DNA from: Kushneria sinocarnis
GTDB taxonomy: Bacteria > Pseudomonadota > Gammaproteobacteria > Pseudomonadales > Halomonadaceae
Length of the DNA: 64,000 nucleotides
Direction: 5' to 3'
Assembly (NCBI RefSeq): GCF_003633775.1
Contig: NZ_RBIN01000003.1
Location: 124,001 to 188,000, forward strand
The notes beneath the pieces are model-generated. The model ran no database searches. It saw nothing but the letters and a program-made list of their open reading frames with translations, and was not told the DNA's origin. Below, in pieces: positions 55,373 to 64,000 of this stretch. Position numbers and translations under genes: made by a program. The first letter of the stretch is position 1, and every line of letters starts with the position of its first letter.

Positions 55373-56734
55373 GTGTCGGATCATGATTTCGATCTGTTTG
55401 TCATCGGTGCGGGCTCCGGAGGAGTGCGTGCAGCCAGAACGGCGGCGCAGCGTGGCAGGCGTGTTGCCATTGCCGAGGATCGCAATCTGGGGGGCACCTG
55501 CGTCAATGTCGGCTGTGTCCCCAAGAAGCTGTACTCGCATGCTGCCCATTTTGCCGATGCTTTTCATGACAGCGCCGGCTTCGGCTGGCAGTTCGAGCAG
55601 CCCCCGAGCTTCCACTGGCCCACCCTGCGGGATAACAAGACCCGGGAGATCGAGCGTCTCAATGGCATCTACGAGAAACTGCTGGTCAATGCCGATGTCG
55701 AGCTGCTCCGGGGGCGGGCACAGATCGTCGGTGCACATGAGGTAGAGGTCAACGGCCAGCGCTACAGTGCCGAGCGGATCCTGATCGCCACCGGTGGCCA
55801 GCCCTGGATTCCGGAATTCGAAGGCCGCGATCATCTGCTGGATTCCGATCGCATCTTCAATCTCGAGCAATTCCCCAGGCGGTTTCTGGTGATGGGCGGC
55901 GGCTACATTGCTGTCGAGTTTGCCAGCATCTTCAACGGCCTCGGTGCCGAAACCCACCTGGCCTATCGCGGGCCGCTGTTCCTGCGTGGTTTCGATTACG
56001 AAATCCGCGAGTTCACCCGCGATGAAATGCTCAAGAAGGGCGTCAACCTGCACTTCGAGACCACCATCGAGCAGGTAGTGGCGCGTGATGATGTCTATGA
56101 CGTGACGCTCAGCAATGGCGAAACCCTGGAGGTGGATGTCGTGCTCGGGGCCACGGGGCGCCGGCCGCGCTTCAACGGCCTCGGGCTGGAAAATGTCGAG
56201 GTGGAGTTCGAAACCAACGGCAAGCTGAAGATCGACGATCATTATCGGACCGCCACGCCCTCGATTCTGGCACTGGGCGATATTACCGAAGGGCCGGAGC
56301 TGACGCCGGTGGCGCTCGAGGACGCCATGCGTCTGGTCGAGCTGCATTTCGGGTCCGGGGAAGCCGAGCCCATCGACTATGACAGCGTCGCCACGGCGGT
56401 CTTCTGTCATCCCAACATTGGCACGGTAGGGCTGAGCGAAGAAGAAGCGCGTGAACAGCATGAGCAGATCCGCGTCTACACCACCAACTTCCGACCCATG
56501 CGCCACACCCTGTCCGGTAGCGATGAGCGCTGCCTGATGAAACTGGTGGTGGATGAGTCCAGTGACCGCGTGCTGGGGGCGCACATGGTCGGCGAGGAGG
56601 CCGGCGAGCTCATCCAGGGACTGGCCATTGCCGTGCGTGCCGGACTGACCAAGCGCGACTTCGATGCCACGGTGGGGGTTCATCCTACCAGTGCCGAGGA
56701 GTTCGTGACCCTGCGACAGGTCACCCGTACCTGA
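55373..56734 (+). CDS. gorA: Glutathione-disulfide reductase
   Basis: An FAD flavoenzyme of 453 residues that regenerates glutathione with NADPH. The redox disulfide is GGTCVNVGCVPKK, the FAD motif GAGSGG is at the N-terminus, and the second Rossmann fold (GGGYIAVEFA) is followed by Arg residues in AYRGPLFLRGFD that bind the NADPH phosphate. The C-terminal HPTSAEE supplies the catalytic His-Glu. The start is GTG at 55373 with GGGAG upstream. Confidence 0.94.
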   Translation: MSDHDFDLFVIGAGSGGVRAARTAAQRGRRVAIAEDRNLGGTCVNVGCVPKKLYSHAAHFADAFHDSAGFGWQFEQPPSFHWPTLRDNKTREIERLNGIYEKLLVNADVELLRGRAQIVGAHEVEVNGQRYSAERILIATGGQPWIPEFEGRDHLLDSDRIFNLEQFPRRFLVMGGGYIAVEFASIFNGLGAETHLAYRGPLFLRGFDYEIREFTRDEMLKKGVNLHFETTIEQVVARDDVYDVTLSNGETLEVDVVLGATGRRPRFNGLGLENVEVEFETNGKLKIDDHYRTATPSILALGDITEGPELTPVALEDAMRLVELHFGSGEAEPIDYDSVATAVFCHPNIGTVGLSEEEAREQHEQIRVYTTNFRPMRHTLSGSDERCLMKLVVDESSDRVLGAHMVGEEAGELIQGLAIAVRAGLTKRDFDATVGVHPTSAEEFVTLRQVTRT

Positions 56735-56763
56735 CCCTCGCTGGATCGAACCCCGTGACAAGC

Positions 56764-56794
56764 AAGGCAGGGCGCATGGCGCCCTGCCTTTTTT
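56764..56794 (+). terminator. Intrinsic terminator of gorA
   Basis: A perfect 12-bp stem (AAGGCAGGGCGC) with a 3-base loop is followed by TTTTTT; it begins 30 bases after the gorA stop and isolates the ectoine promoter. Confidence 0.92.
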
Positions 56795-56906
56795 GATGCC
56801 GAGTCATCGACCTGACACATGATGCCTGAATGATGTGCAGATCATGCGGGTTGCGCCACCCGGAAACGACTATAGTGTCATGTGGCCGGTCATTGAAAAG
56901 ACTGTC

Positions 56907-56936
56907 CTGACAAAGTCTGCCAGAGCCTTTTATAAA
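56907..56936 (+). promoter_or_regulatory. Distal ectA promoter (sigma-70 type)
   Basis: CTGACA (56907-56912) and TATAAA (56931-56936) are each one mismatch from consensus with an 18-base spacer. The leader to ectA would be about 95 bases. Confidence 0.55.
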
Positions 56937-56976
56937 CATGCGTTATAAATTTCGCGGGTTCTGATAAGGCAGGGGT

Positions 56977-57005
56977 TTGCGCAATGTTCCGGGCGTTGTT
57001 ATGGT
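56977..57005 (+). promoter_or_regulatory. Proximal ectA promoter
   Basis: TTGCGC and TATGGT are separated by 17 bases, 32 bases before ectA. Two tandem promoters recall H. elongata, where vegetative and RpoS promoters lie ahead of ectA; which sigma factor uses which site is not shown. Confidence 0.4.
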
Positions 57006-57036
57006 TACTTACTAATTCGCCGATAGCGAAATGTTC

Positions 57037-58897
<1,861 letters not shown>

Positions 58898-58922
58898 GAA
58901 GGCAGGTAATTTCGGGCTGTTG

Positions 58923-58951
58923 AAGTGCCGGTCGCGCCCGGCACTTTTTTT
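58923..58951 (+). terminator. Intrinsic terminator between ectB and ectC
   Basis: AAGTGCCGG pairs with CCGGCACTT around a 6-base loop and runs into seven T (58945-58951), 25 bases after the ectB stop. It would reduce or stop transcription before ectC. Confidence 0.85.
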
Positions 58952-58953
58952 CT

Positions 58954-58974
58954 GTTCGCAGCCAACCTGCGAAC
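58954..58974 (+). promoter_or_regulatory. Second hairpin in the ectC leader
   Basis: GTTCGCAG pairs with CTGCGAAC around a 5-base loop, beginning three bases after the terminator T-run and ending 31 bases before ectC. It could mark a processed 5' end of ectC mRNA. Confidence 0.45.
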
Positions 58975-59005
58975 CTTTCATTCATGCAGTGATCGAGGAA
59001 GCAAC

Positions 59006-59401
59006 ATGATCGTGCGCAATCTGGAAGAGTGCCGCAAGACGGACCGTTTCGTCGAGGCAGAAAACGGTAACTGGGACAGTACCCGTCTGATGCTGGCCGA
59101 TGACAACTGCGGCTTTTCCTTCAATATCACCCGGATTCATCCCGGCACCGAAACACATATCTATTACAAGCACCATATCGAAGCGGTTTTCTGCTATGAA
59201 GGCGAGGGTGAAGTGGAAACCATCGCCGATGGCAAGAAATACACCATTCGTGCCGGTGACATGTACCTGCTCGATCAGCATGACGAGCACTGGCTGCGCG
59301 GCAAGGAGCAGGGCATGACGGTGGCCTGTGTGTTCAATCCGGCGCTGACCGGTCGTGAAGTCCACCAGGCAGACGGCTCCTACGCACCGCCGCAGGATTG
59401 A
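59006..59401 (+). CDS. ectC: L-ectoine synthase
   Basis: The last step, cyclising N-gamma-acetyl-diaminobutyrate to ectoine. A metal-dependent cupin of 131 residues; the metal-binding region [16 protein letters not shown] (Glu) and [14 protein letters not shown] (Tyr, His) are intact. GAGGAAG lies six bases before the ATG at 59006. Neither ectD (hydroxylase) nor an ectoine-specific aspartokinase follows. Confidence 0.96.
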   Translation: MIVRNLEECRKTDRFVEAENGNWDSTRLMLADDNCGFSFNITRIHPGTETHIYYKHHIEAVFCYEGEGEVETIADGKKYTIRAGDMYLLDQHDEHWLRGKEQGMTVACVFNPALTGREVHQADGSYAPPQD

Positions 59402-59426
59402 TCCGGCAAGCTTGCGAGGTCACGAA

Positions 59427-59450
59427 TCAGGCCGCTTTCATGCGGCCTGA
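59427..59450. terminator. Hairpin between convergent ectC and thioesterase gene
   Basis: TCAGGCCGC pairs with GCGGCCTGA (9 bp) around a 6-base loop, 26 bases after ectC and 16 bases beyond the stop of the leftward thioesterase. U-runs are short in both directions. Confidence 0.55.
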
Positions 59451-59465
59451 TGTCGTCATGACAGG

Positions 59466-59984
59466 TCAGTTGCCGGGGGTGATCTGATGATCATCTTCAT
59501 CGGCAAGGAATCCCGACATTTCCTGCTGAATGGTTTCACGCAGTTCGATCAGCCGCACGGCATAGTCGCGCATCGCCTGTTCCCGCTCGGTTCGCGGCTC
59601 CCAGCTCGGTACTTCAATCTTGTTGCCGTCTTCATCCAGCGCCACGAATACCACGATACAGTGTGTCGTCAGGCGGCTTTTGGCGCCACGTGGATTGCGT
59701 GCCCGTACATCGACACCGATATGCATGCTGCTGCGGCCGGTATAAAGAAGCTGGGCATGAACGTCGACAACATCACCGATGGCAATGGGGGAAAGAAAGC
59801 GAATGCCGCTGACATAAACGGTGACGCAGTAATGGCCGCTCCAGCCCGAGGCGCAGGTATAGCCGGCGTGATCAATCCAGCGCATGACGGTACCGCCGTG
59901 GACCTTGCCACCGAAATTGACTTCATTCGGTTCGGCAAGAAAGCGGAGAGTGATTTCATGGGAGGCTTCATCATTCCGCGACAT
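59466..59984 (-). CDS. Acyl-CoA thioesterase (YciA-like hot-dog family)
   Basis: A 172-residue hot-dog thioesterase hydrolysing acyl-CoAs. The active-site region NEVNFGGKVHGGTVMRWID (Asn and the catalytic Asp) and the C-terminal WEPRTEREQAMRDYA helix are typical of acyl-CoA hydrolases with broad chain-length range. It is divergent from zur across a 287-base region. Confidence 0.88.
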   Translation of the reverse strand: MSRNDEASHEITLRFLAEPNEVNFGGKVHGGTVMRWIDHAGYTCASGWSGHYCVTVYVSGIRFLSPIAIGDVVDVHAQLLYTGRSSMHIGVDVRARNPRGAKSRLTTHCIVVFVALDEDGNKIEVPSWEPRTEREQAMRDYAVRLIELRETIQQEMSGFLADEDDHQITPGN

Positions 59985-60102
59985 ACGGTTGCTCCTTGCG
60001 GGGTGATTAAACCTTCAGGGTAGATCATGGCTTCAGCGACACCGTAGCCGTGAACCGTGACGTGACAATGCTGGCAATCAGCGCCACACTACTCAATTTA
60101 AC

Positions 60103-60116
60103 ATAATATATATTAT
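60103..60116. promoter_or_regulatory. AT-only palindrome in the thioesterase-zur intergenic region
   Basis: A perfect 14-bp palindrome (ATAATATATATTAT) flanked by AT-rich sequence, in an otherwise GC-rich genome. It may be an operator for a Fur-family protein or a promoter core for the thioesterase gene. Confidence 0.4.
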
Positions 60117-60271
60117 ACGAAATAAAGGTTGGGGTTCGCGCTGGGCCCGATATTCCGGCTCATCACGAGCAGGATGTCGTTTCGAGCGCATCGAAGCCGG
60201 CGAATGGCTCCTGTATGATGAATCGCATCTTCGCCGCACAGGTAACGGGCGGCCATCTGCGATGAGTGACT

Positions 60272-60709
60272 ATGAGCGATACGGATACCCTGGTTCGAGT
60301 GGCCGAGCAGCGTTGCCAGGCCAACGGCACCCGTTTTACGCCGATCCGGCGACGTGTCTTCGAGCTGATCAGCGAGAGCCCGGGCGGCCTCAAGGCCTAC
60401 GAGCTGCTTGATCAGCTCTCCAGCGAGCACGCCTCCGCCCGTCCTCCCACTGTCTATCGGGCGCTCGAGTTTCTGAGCGAGCAGGGTCTGGTTCATCGGG
60501 TTGAATCGCGCAACGCCTATATCGCCTGCCCCTGCCCCGAGCACAGCCGCGGTTTTCAGCTGATGATCTGCCGCAACTGCGGCCGCGTGGAAGAACTGCA
60601 CGAACAGGAGGTGGTCGATCTGCTCGAACGGATTGCCTCCCGCTACGCCTTTCGAATCGAGCGCCAGACCATCGAACTGTCGGGGCTGTGTCATGAGTGC
60701 CGGGATTGA
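60272..60709 (+). CDS. zur: Zinc uptake regulator Zur (Fur family)
   Basis: A Fur-superfamily repressor of 145 residues. An N-terminal winged helix (RFTPIRRRVFELI, RPPTVYRALEFL) is followed by a dimerisation domain. Cysteine pairs ICRNCG and LCHECRD form the structural zinc site; the CPCPEHSRGFQ segment matches Zur rather than Fur (no HHDH). ATG at 60272 is preferred; GTG at 60266 is in frame. Its neighbours are zinc uptake genes, supporting the Zur assignment. Confidence 0.9.
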   Translation: MSDTDTLVRVAEQRCQANGTRFTPIRRRVFELISESPGGLKAYELLDQLSSEHASARPPTVYRALEFLSEQGLVHRVESRNAYIACPCPEHSRGFQLMICRNCGRVEELHEQEVVDLLERIASRYAFRIERQTIELSGLCHECRD

Positions 60710-60747
60710 GACCGCAAGTGCCGGATGCTGGGCACGCCCGCTGGTAT

Positions 60748-60760
60748 GTTATAAAATAAC
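60748..60760 (+). promoter_or_regulatory. Candidate Zur box upstream of pyrC2
   Basis: The inverted repeat GTTAT-AAA-ATAAC fits the core of known gammaproteobacterial Zur sites (GTTATA-n-TATAAC). It lies 20 bases before the pyrC2 GTG and overlaps a TATAAA -10-like hexamer, which is the right place for repression when zinc is sufficient. Confidence 0.65.
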
Positions 60761-60780
60761 CCCACGATGAGGAGAGTCGC

Positions 60781-62115
60781 GTGCTGGATCTGCTGATTAC
60801 CAACGCCCGCGTGGTCAATGAAGGACGCATCCGCACACTGGATGTCGGCATTCGGGATGGGCGCATTGCGCGCATGGAATCGCAGCTCGATCAGCCCGCC
60901 CGGGAGACACTGGATGCGGCCGGCTGCCACCTGCTGCCGGGCATGATTGATGACCAGGTGCATTTTCGCGAACCGGGATTGACCCACAAGGCGGATATGG
61001 CCACCGAATCGGCTGCGGCGGTAGCCGGAGGGATCACCAGTTTCATGGAGATGCCCAACGTCAAGCCGCCTACCCTGGATGCGGCAACCCTCGAGGCCAA
61101 ATACGAGCTTGCCCGGGGCCGGGCCTGGGCCAATTATGCCTTTTATCACGGTGCCAGCAACGATAACCTGGAAGCCATCAAGGCGCTCGATCCGGCCACG
61201 ACCTGCGGTATCAAGATCTTCATGGGGGCCTCGACCGGCAACATGCTGGTGGACGCACCTCAAACGCTCGAATCCATTTTTGCCAATGCCGCCATACCGG
61301 TGGCAACGCACTGTGAGGATACGCCCATGGTGCAGGCGCGCGAGCAGGCGTATCGCGAGCGTTACGGCGAGGATCTGCCCTTTCGTCTGCATGGTGAAAT
61401 CCGCTCGCGCGAGGCCTGCCTGACGAGTTCGCGCATGGCCGTGGACCTGGCACGCCGTCATGGGACCCGTCTGCATGTACTGCACCTGACCACGGCCGAG
61501 GAGCTGGCGCTGTTCGAGCCGGGCCCCGTGGCAAACAAGCAGATCACGGCCGAAGCCTGCGTGCACCACCTGTGGTTCAGCGACGAGGATTACGATCGGC
61601 TGGGCTCCTTCATCAAGTGCAACCCGGCGATCAAGACACCGGCCGATCGTGACGCCATCCGGGCGGCGGTCAACGAGGGCCGCATCGATATCGTGGCTAC
61701 CGATCATGCCCCTCATACCCTGGCCGAGAAACAGAACCCCTACTTCTCGGCGCCTTCCGGCATGCCGCTGGTCCAGCATGCCATGCTGTCACTGCTGGAA
61801 CAGGTGCAGCAGGGCCACTTCACGCTCGACACCGTGGTGGAACGAACCAGTCACAATGTGGCCCGCCGTTTCGAAGTAGCCGACCGCGGCTTCATCCGCG
61901 AGGGGTTCTTCGCCGATCTGGTGCTGGTCGACATGACGCGTGACACCCGGGTCGACAGGGAGACACTGCTTTACAAGTGCGGCTGGAGTCCGTTTGAGGG
62001 CACTGCATTCCGCTCTCGCATCGAAGCCACCCTCGTCAATGGGCAGCGGGTCTGGGATGGTCGACAGCTGAAGGGCGAGCCCGCCGGCCAGCGATTGACC
62101 TACCGGCGCGCCTGA
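60781..62115 (+). CDS. pyrC2: Dihydroorotase paralogue of the zinc-limitation type
   Basis: A class I amidohydrolase of 444 residues catalysing dihydroorotate formation in pyrimidine synthesis. The usual metal-binding HxH is changed: the motif is IDDQVHFREPG, with Gln59 in place of the first His; the Lys in GIKIFMGASTGNM, His residues in VATHCED and VLHLTTAEE, and Asp in VATDHAPH are kept. This variant matches PyrC2 of Pseudomonas, a gene induced on zinc starvation. The start is GTG at 60781 with GGAG seven bases upstream. It lies between a Zur box and znuC. Confidence 0.9.
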   Translation: MLDLLITNARVVNEGRIRTLDVGIRDGRIARMESQLDQPARETLDAAGCHLLPGMIDDQVHFREPGLTHKADMATESAAAVAGGITSFMEMPNVKPPTLDAATLEAKYELARGRAWANYAFYHGASNDNLEAIKALDPATTCGIKIFMGASTGNMLVDAPQTLESIFANAAIPVATHCEDTPMVQAREQAYRERYGEDLPFRLHGEIRSREACLTSSRMAVDLARRHGTRLHVLHLTTAEELALFEPGPVANKQITAEACVHHLWFSDEDYDRLGSFIKCNPAIKTPADRDAIRAAVNEGRIDIVATDHAPHTLAEKQNPYFSAPSGMPLVQHAMLSLLEQVQQGHFTLDTVVERTSHNVARRFEVADRGFIREGFFADLVLVDMTRDTRVDRETLLYKCGWSPFEGTAFRSRIEATLVNGQRVWDGRQLKGEPAGQRLTYRRA

Positions 62116-62183
62116 TTTTCTTCAACAGGCCACAAACCACAAGGCATGAGCGATGATGCCGGTCATCATCGACGGAGAGCAGC

Positions 62184-62909
62184 ATGGAACCCGCCATAGA
62201 TCTGGAGCATGTCGGTCTCACCCTGGAGGGTCAGTCGATTCTCGAGGATGTCTCGCTGCGCGTGCCTCATCAGCAATTCCTGGGGCTGATCGGCCCCAAT
62301 GGCGGCGGCAAGAGCACCCTGCTGAGAATGATGCTGGGGCTGATGCGCCCTGATAGCGGTCGAATCCGCATGCTGGGGCGCTCCCCGCGCCATGCGGCCC
62401 GCTCGATCGGTTATGTGCCCCAGTTCACCCGCTTTACCCGCTCCTTTCCGATTTCGGTCGAGGATGTCGTGCTGATGGGTCGGCTCGGGAGCGGACGCTG
62501 GTGGGGGCCGTGGCGGCGTCAGGACCGGCGCGCCATCGACGGCGTGTTTGAAACCCTGGCAATCGAGGCGCTGCGTCATCGGCGTATCGAGGGGCTCTCC
62601 GGCGGCCAGATGCAGCGGGTGCTGATTGCACGAGCACTGGCCTGTCAGCCATCGATCCTGCTGCTGGATGAGCCGACGGCCAGCGTGGATACCGATGGTG
62701 AACGCGCCCTCTTCGACCTGTTCGCGCATCTGCGCTGCGACACGACCATCGTGCTGATCTCCCACGATCTCGGCTTCATCAGTGACCACGTGGACCGCGT
62801 GGTCTGTCTCAACCGTACCCTGATCGATCATGCCGCCGAACCCGTTACGGCCGATACCATCGCCCAGCTTTACGGTCAGCAGGTGCGCATGGTGCACCAT
62901 CATCACTGA
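62184..62909 (+). CDS. znuC: Zinc ABC transporter ATP-binding protein ZnuC
   Basis: The ATPase of the high-affinity zinc importer (241 residues). Walker A GPNGGGKST (about 37-45), Q-loop YVPQF, signature LSGGQMQR and Walker B LLLDEPTAS are present. The C-terminus ends in four histidines (MVHHHH), possibly binding zinc. It is 68 bases after pyrC2 and ten bases before znuB. The periplasmic-binding gene znuA is not in the window. Confidence 0.93.
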   Translation: MEPAIDLEHVGLTLEGQSILEDVSLRVPHQQFLGLIGPNGGGKSTLLRMMLGLMRPDSGRIRMLGRSPRHAARSIGYVPQFTRFTRSFPISVEDVVLMGRLGSGRWWGPWRRQDRRAIDGVFETLAIEALRHRRIEGLSGGQMQRVLIARALACQPSILLLDEPTASVDTDGERALFDLFAHLRCDTTIVLISHDLGFISDHVDRVVCLNRTLIDHAAEPVTADTIAQLYGQQVRMVHHHH

Positions 62910-62918
62910 GTTTCCAGC

Positions 62919-63779
62919 ATGAATTTCATTGCCGCCCTGCTCGAGCAGCCCTTTCTGCAACAGGCCCTGCTGGTCGGCCTGCTGGCCGGCATGGCCAGTG
63001 GTCTGATCGGCCCTTACGTGGTAGTCAAGCGTATCGGCTACATGGCCGGAGGTATTGCGCATACGGTACTGGCCGGGATGGGCGTGGCGTTTTTCCTGGG
63101 AAGCTCCCCCATGGTGGGCGCCTTCATCTGTGCCATCATCGCGGCACTGCTGATCGGTTGCATCAGCCTCAGTGGCATTGACCAGGAGGATACCCTGATC
63201 AGTGCCTTCTGGGCGGTCGGCATGGCCGTGGGACTTTTGTTCATCAGCCAGACGCCGGGCTATCGTACGGATCTGATGAGTCTGCTGTTCGGTAACCTGA
63301 TGCTCTCGACCCGCACCATGGTGTTCGGTCTCGGTGGCATCGTTGCCGCGCTGGCAATCATTCTCGGGCTGATTCATCGGCCGCTGGTCGCGGTGATCTT
63401 TGACGAGGAGTTTACCCGGCTGCGGGGCGTCCCGACCCGGGCACTTTACCTGCTGCTGCTGTGTCTGGTCGCCGTTACCATCGTGGTGCTGCTGCAGGCG
63501 GTCGGGCTGATCATGGTCATCGCCCTGCTGACCCTGCCTGCCGCCCTTGCCGGTCATCATGTACGCTCACTGGTCGGCATGATGGTGATGGCCTCACTGA
63601 TGAGCATGCTCTTTATCGGTGCCGGGCTGGGGGTGGCATGGCAGGCCGACCTGCCCGCCGGTGCCACCATTGTGCTGCTGACCGGCATAGGCTATATCAT
63701 TTCGCTGACCGGTCATCGCCTGAACCGTCTGTTCAGGCGGCGACAGGCGGCATCCGGAACCGAGCGGAGTCATTCATGA
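62919..63779 (+). CDS. znuB: Zinc ABC transporter permease ZnuB
   Basis: An ABC-3 family permease of 286 residues with about eight to nine transmembrane segments. It has the family blocks [21 protein letters not shown] near the N-terminus and [16 protein letters not shown]. The stop overlaps the following start codon (ATGA), so the next gene is co-translated. Confidence 0.93.
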   Translation: MNFIAALLEQPFLQQALLVGLLAGMASGLIGPYVVVKRIGYMAGGIAHTVLAGMGVAFFLGSSPMVGAFICAIIAALLIGCISLSGIDQEDTLISAFWAVGMAVGLLFISQTPGYRTDLMSLLFGNLMLSTRTMVFGLGGIVAALAIILGLIHRPLVAVIFDEEFTRLRGVPTRALYLLLLCLVAVTIVVLLQAVGLIMVIALLTLPAALAGHHVRSLVGMMVMASLMSMLFIGAGLGVAWQADLPAGATIVLLTGIGYIISLTGHRLNRLFRRRQAASGTERSHS

Positions 63780-64000
63780 GTCAGGCCAACGATACCTTCC
63801 GACAACTGGAAAAGGCCTCGCCGGGCACCCGGCAACCCCTGGACCGGCTGCTGGACGACATGACGTGGAACGAACAGGGGCTGATGCCCGCCATCGCCCA
63901 GCAGCACGACAGCGGCGAGGTGCTGATGATGGCATGGATGAATCGCGCCTCGCTGGAGGAGACGCTCGAGACCGGCCGGGTCTGCTACTGGTCGCGCTCA
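63776..64000 (+). CDS. hisI: Phosphoribosyl-AMP cyclohydrolase (HisI) paralogue; N-terminus only
   Basis: The first 75 codons of a HisI-type enzyme (histidine synthesis, step 3): [23 protein letters not shown] and VCYWSRS match the family, and the frame runs off the window. About 25 extra residues precede the usual N-terminus. The ATGA overlap with znuB puts it in the zinc operon rather than a his cluster, so a back-up form for zinc limitation is likely. The zinc-binding cysteines of HisI lie beyond the edge, so this cannot be tested here. Confidence 0.82.
   Translation, partial: MSQANDTFRQLEKASPGTRQPLDRLLDDMTWNEQGLMPAIAQQHDSGEVLMMAWMNRASLEETLETGRVCYWSRS

Noticed and set aside
58898-59005. 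Possible sigma-54 promoter for ectC
   Set aside because: No GG and GC pair at the required 10-base separation was found in the gap.
62166-63560. 464-codon open frame antisense to znuC and znuB
   Set aside because: It is Gln/His/Asp-rich with no recognisable domain and exists because of the codon bias of the znu genes on the other strand.

Overview
This 64-kb window is chromosomal DNA from a moderately halophilic gammaproteobacterium of the family Halomonadaceae (Halomonas/Kushneria/Salinicola type; the genus cannot be fixed from the sequence alone). The strongest pointers are a complete ectABC ectoine operon whose EctA, EctB and EctC closely resemble those of Halomonas elongata and Chromohalobacter, a trehalose otsAB pair, an MscL channel, a KefB/C-type antiporter, and gammaproteobacterial blocks such as aspS-yebC-ruvCAB-ybgC-tolQRAB-pal-cpoB. 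Coding density is high. I found no rRNA, tRNA, CRISPR array, prophage, transposase or integrase, so this reads as core chromosome rather than an island.

Layout. 1-2.2 kb: divergent glycine-cleavage genes (gcvH and gcvP leftward, gcvT rightward). 2.3-5.9 kb: leftward envelope cluster (YihG-like acyltransferase, degenerate LytM lipoprotein, GT4 glycosyltransferase, PAP2 phosphatase) with overlapping genes. 6-13 kb: MFS transporter, fructosamine kinase, CPA2 antiporter, SuhB-like phosphatase and a RegBA/RoxSR redox two-component pair. 13.1-13.3 kb: an unrecognised 63-codon gene with a strong ribosome-binding site and its own terminator. 13.5-24.2 kb: prfC, mscL, tatD-type nuclease, ygfZ, a cysteine-less HMA protein, OsmC, uvrB, nei, cls, a HypT-like LysR regulator and acyP. 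24.2-28.5 kb leftward: otsB-otsA, a nucleoside hydrolase and a 2-hydroxyacid dehydrogenase. 28.7-39.6 kb rightward: fmdB-aspS-yebC-ruvCAB and the complete Tol-Pal operon. 39.6-42.4 kb leftward: mtaD-ubiG-mupP, a block also seen in Pseudomonas. 42.6-44.8 kb: galU followed by a UDP-glucose dehydrogenase homologue lacking its catalytic residues. 44.9-56.7 kb: an unusual Fe-superoxide dismutase, a coiled-coil membrane protein, tamA-tamB, msrA, yheT, carbonic anhydrase and gorA. 57-59.4 kb: ectABC, with an intrinsic terminator between ectB and ectC. 59.5-64 kb: a thioesterase, then a zinc-starvation locus (zur, Zur box, pyrC2, znuC, znuB, hisI paralogue running off the edge).

How the genes fit together. 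Osmoadaptation is served by ectABC, otsAB, MscL and the antiporter. Envelope integrity is served by Tol-Pal, TamAB, the LytM lipoprotein, Cls and the acyl/glycosyltransferases. Redox defence is served by GorA, MsrA, OsmC, the SOD homologue, RoxSR and a HypT-like regulator. DNA repair is served by UvrB, Nei and RuvABC. No wholly new multi-gene system was identified. The items most worth following are the zinc-sparing operon with a Zur box, the catalytically dead Ugd-like protein beside GalU, the SOD with an altered substrate gateway, the terminator inside ectABC, the 63-codon gene and a short intergenic motif repeated three times.
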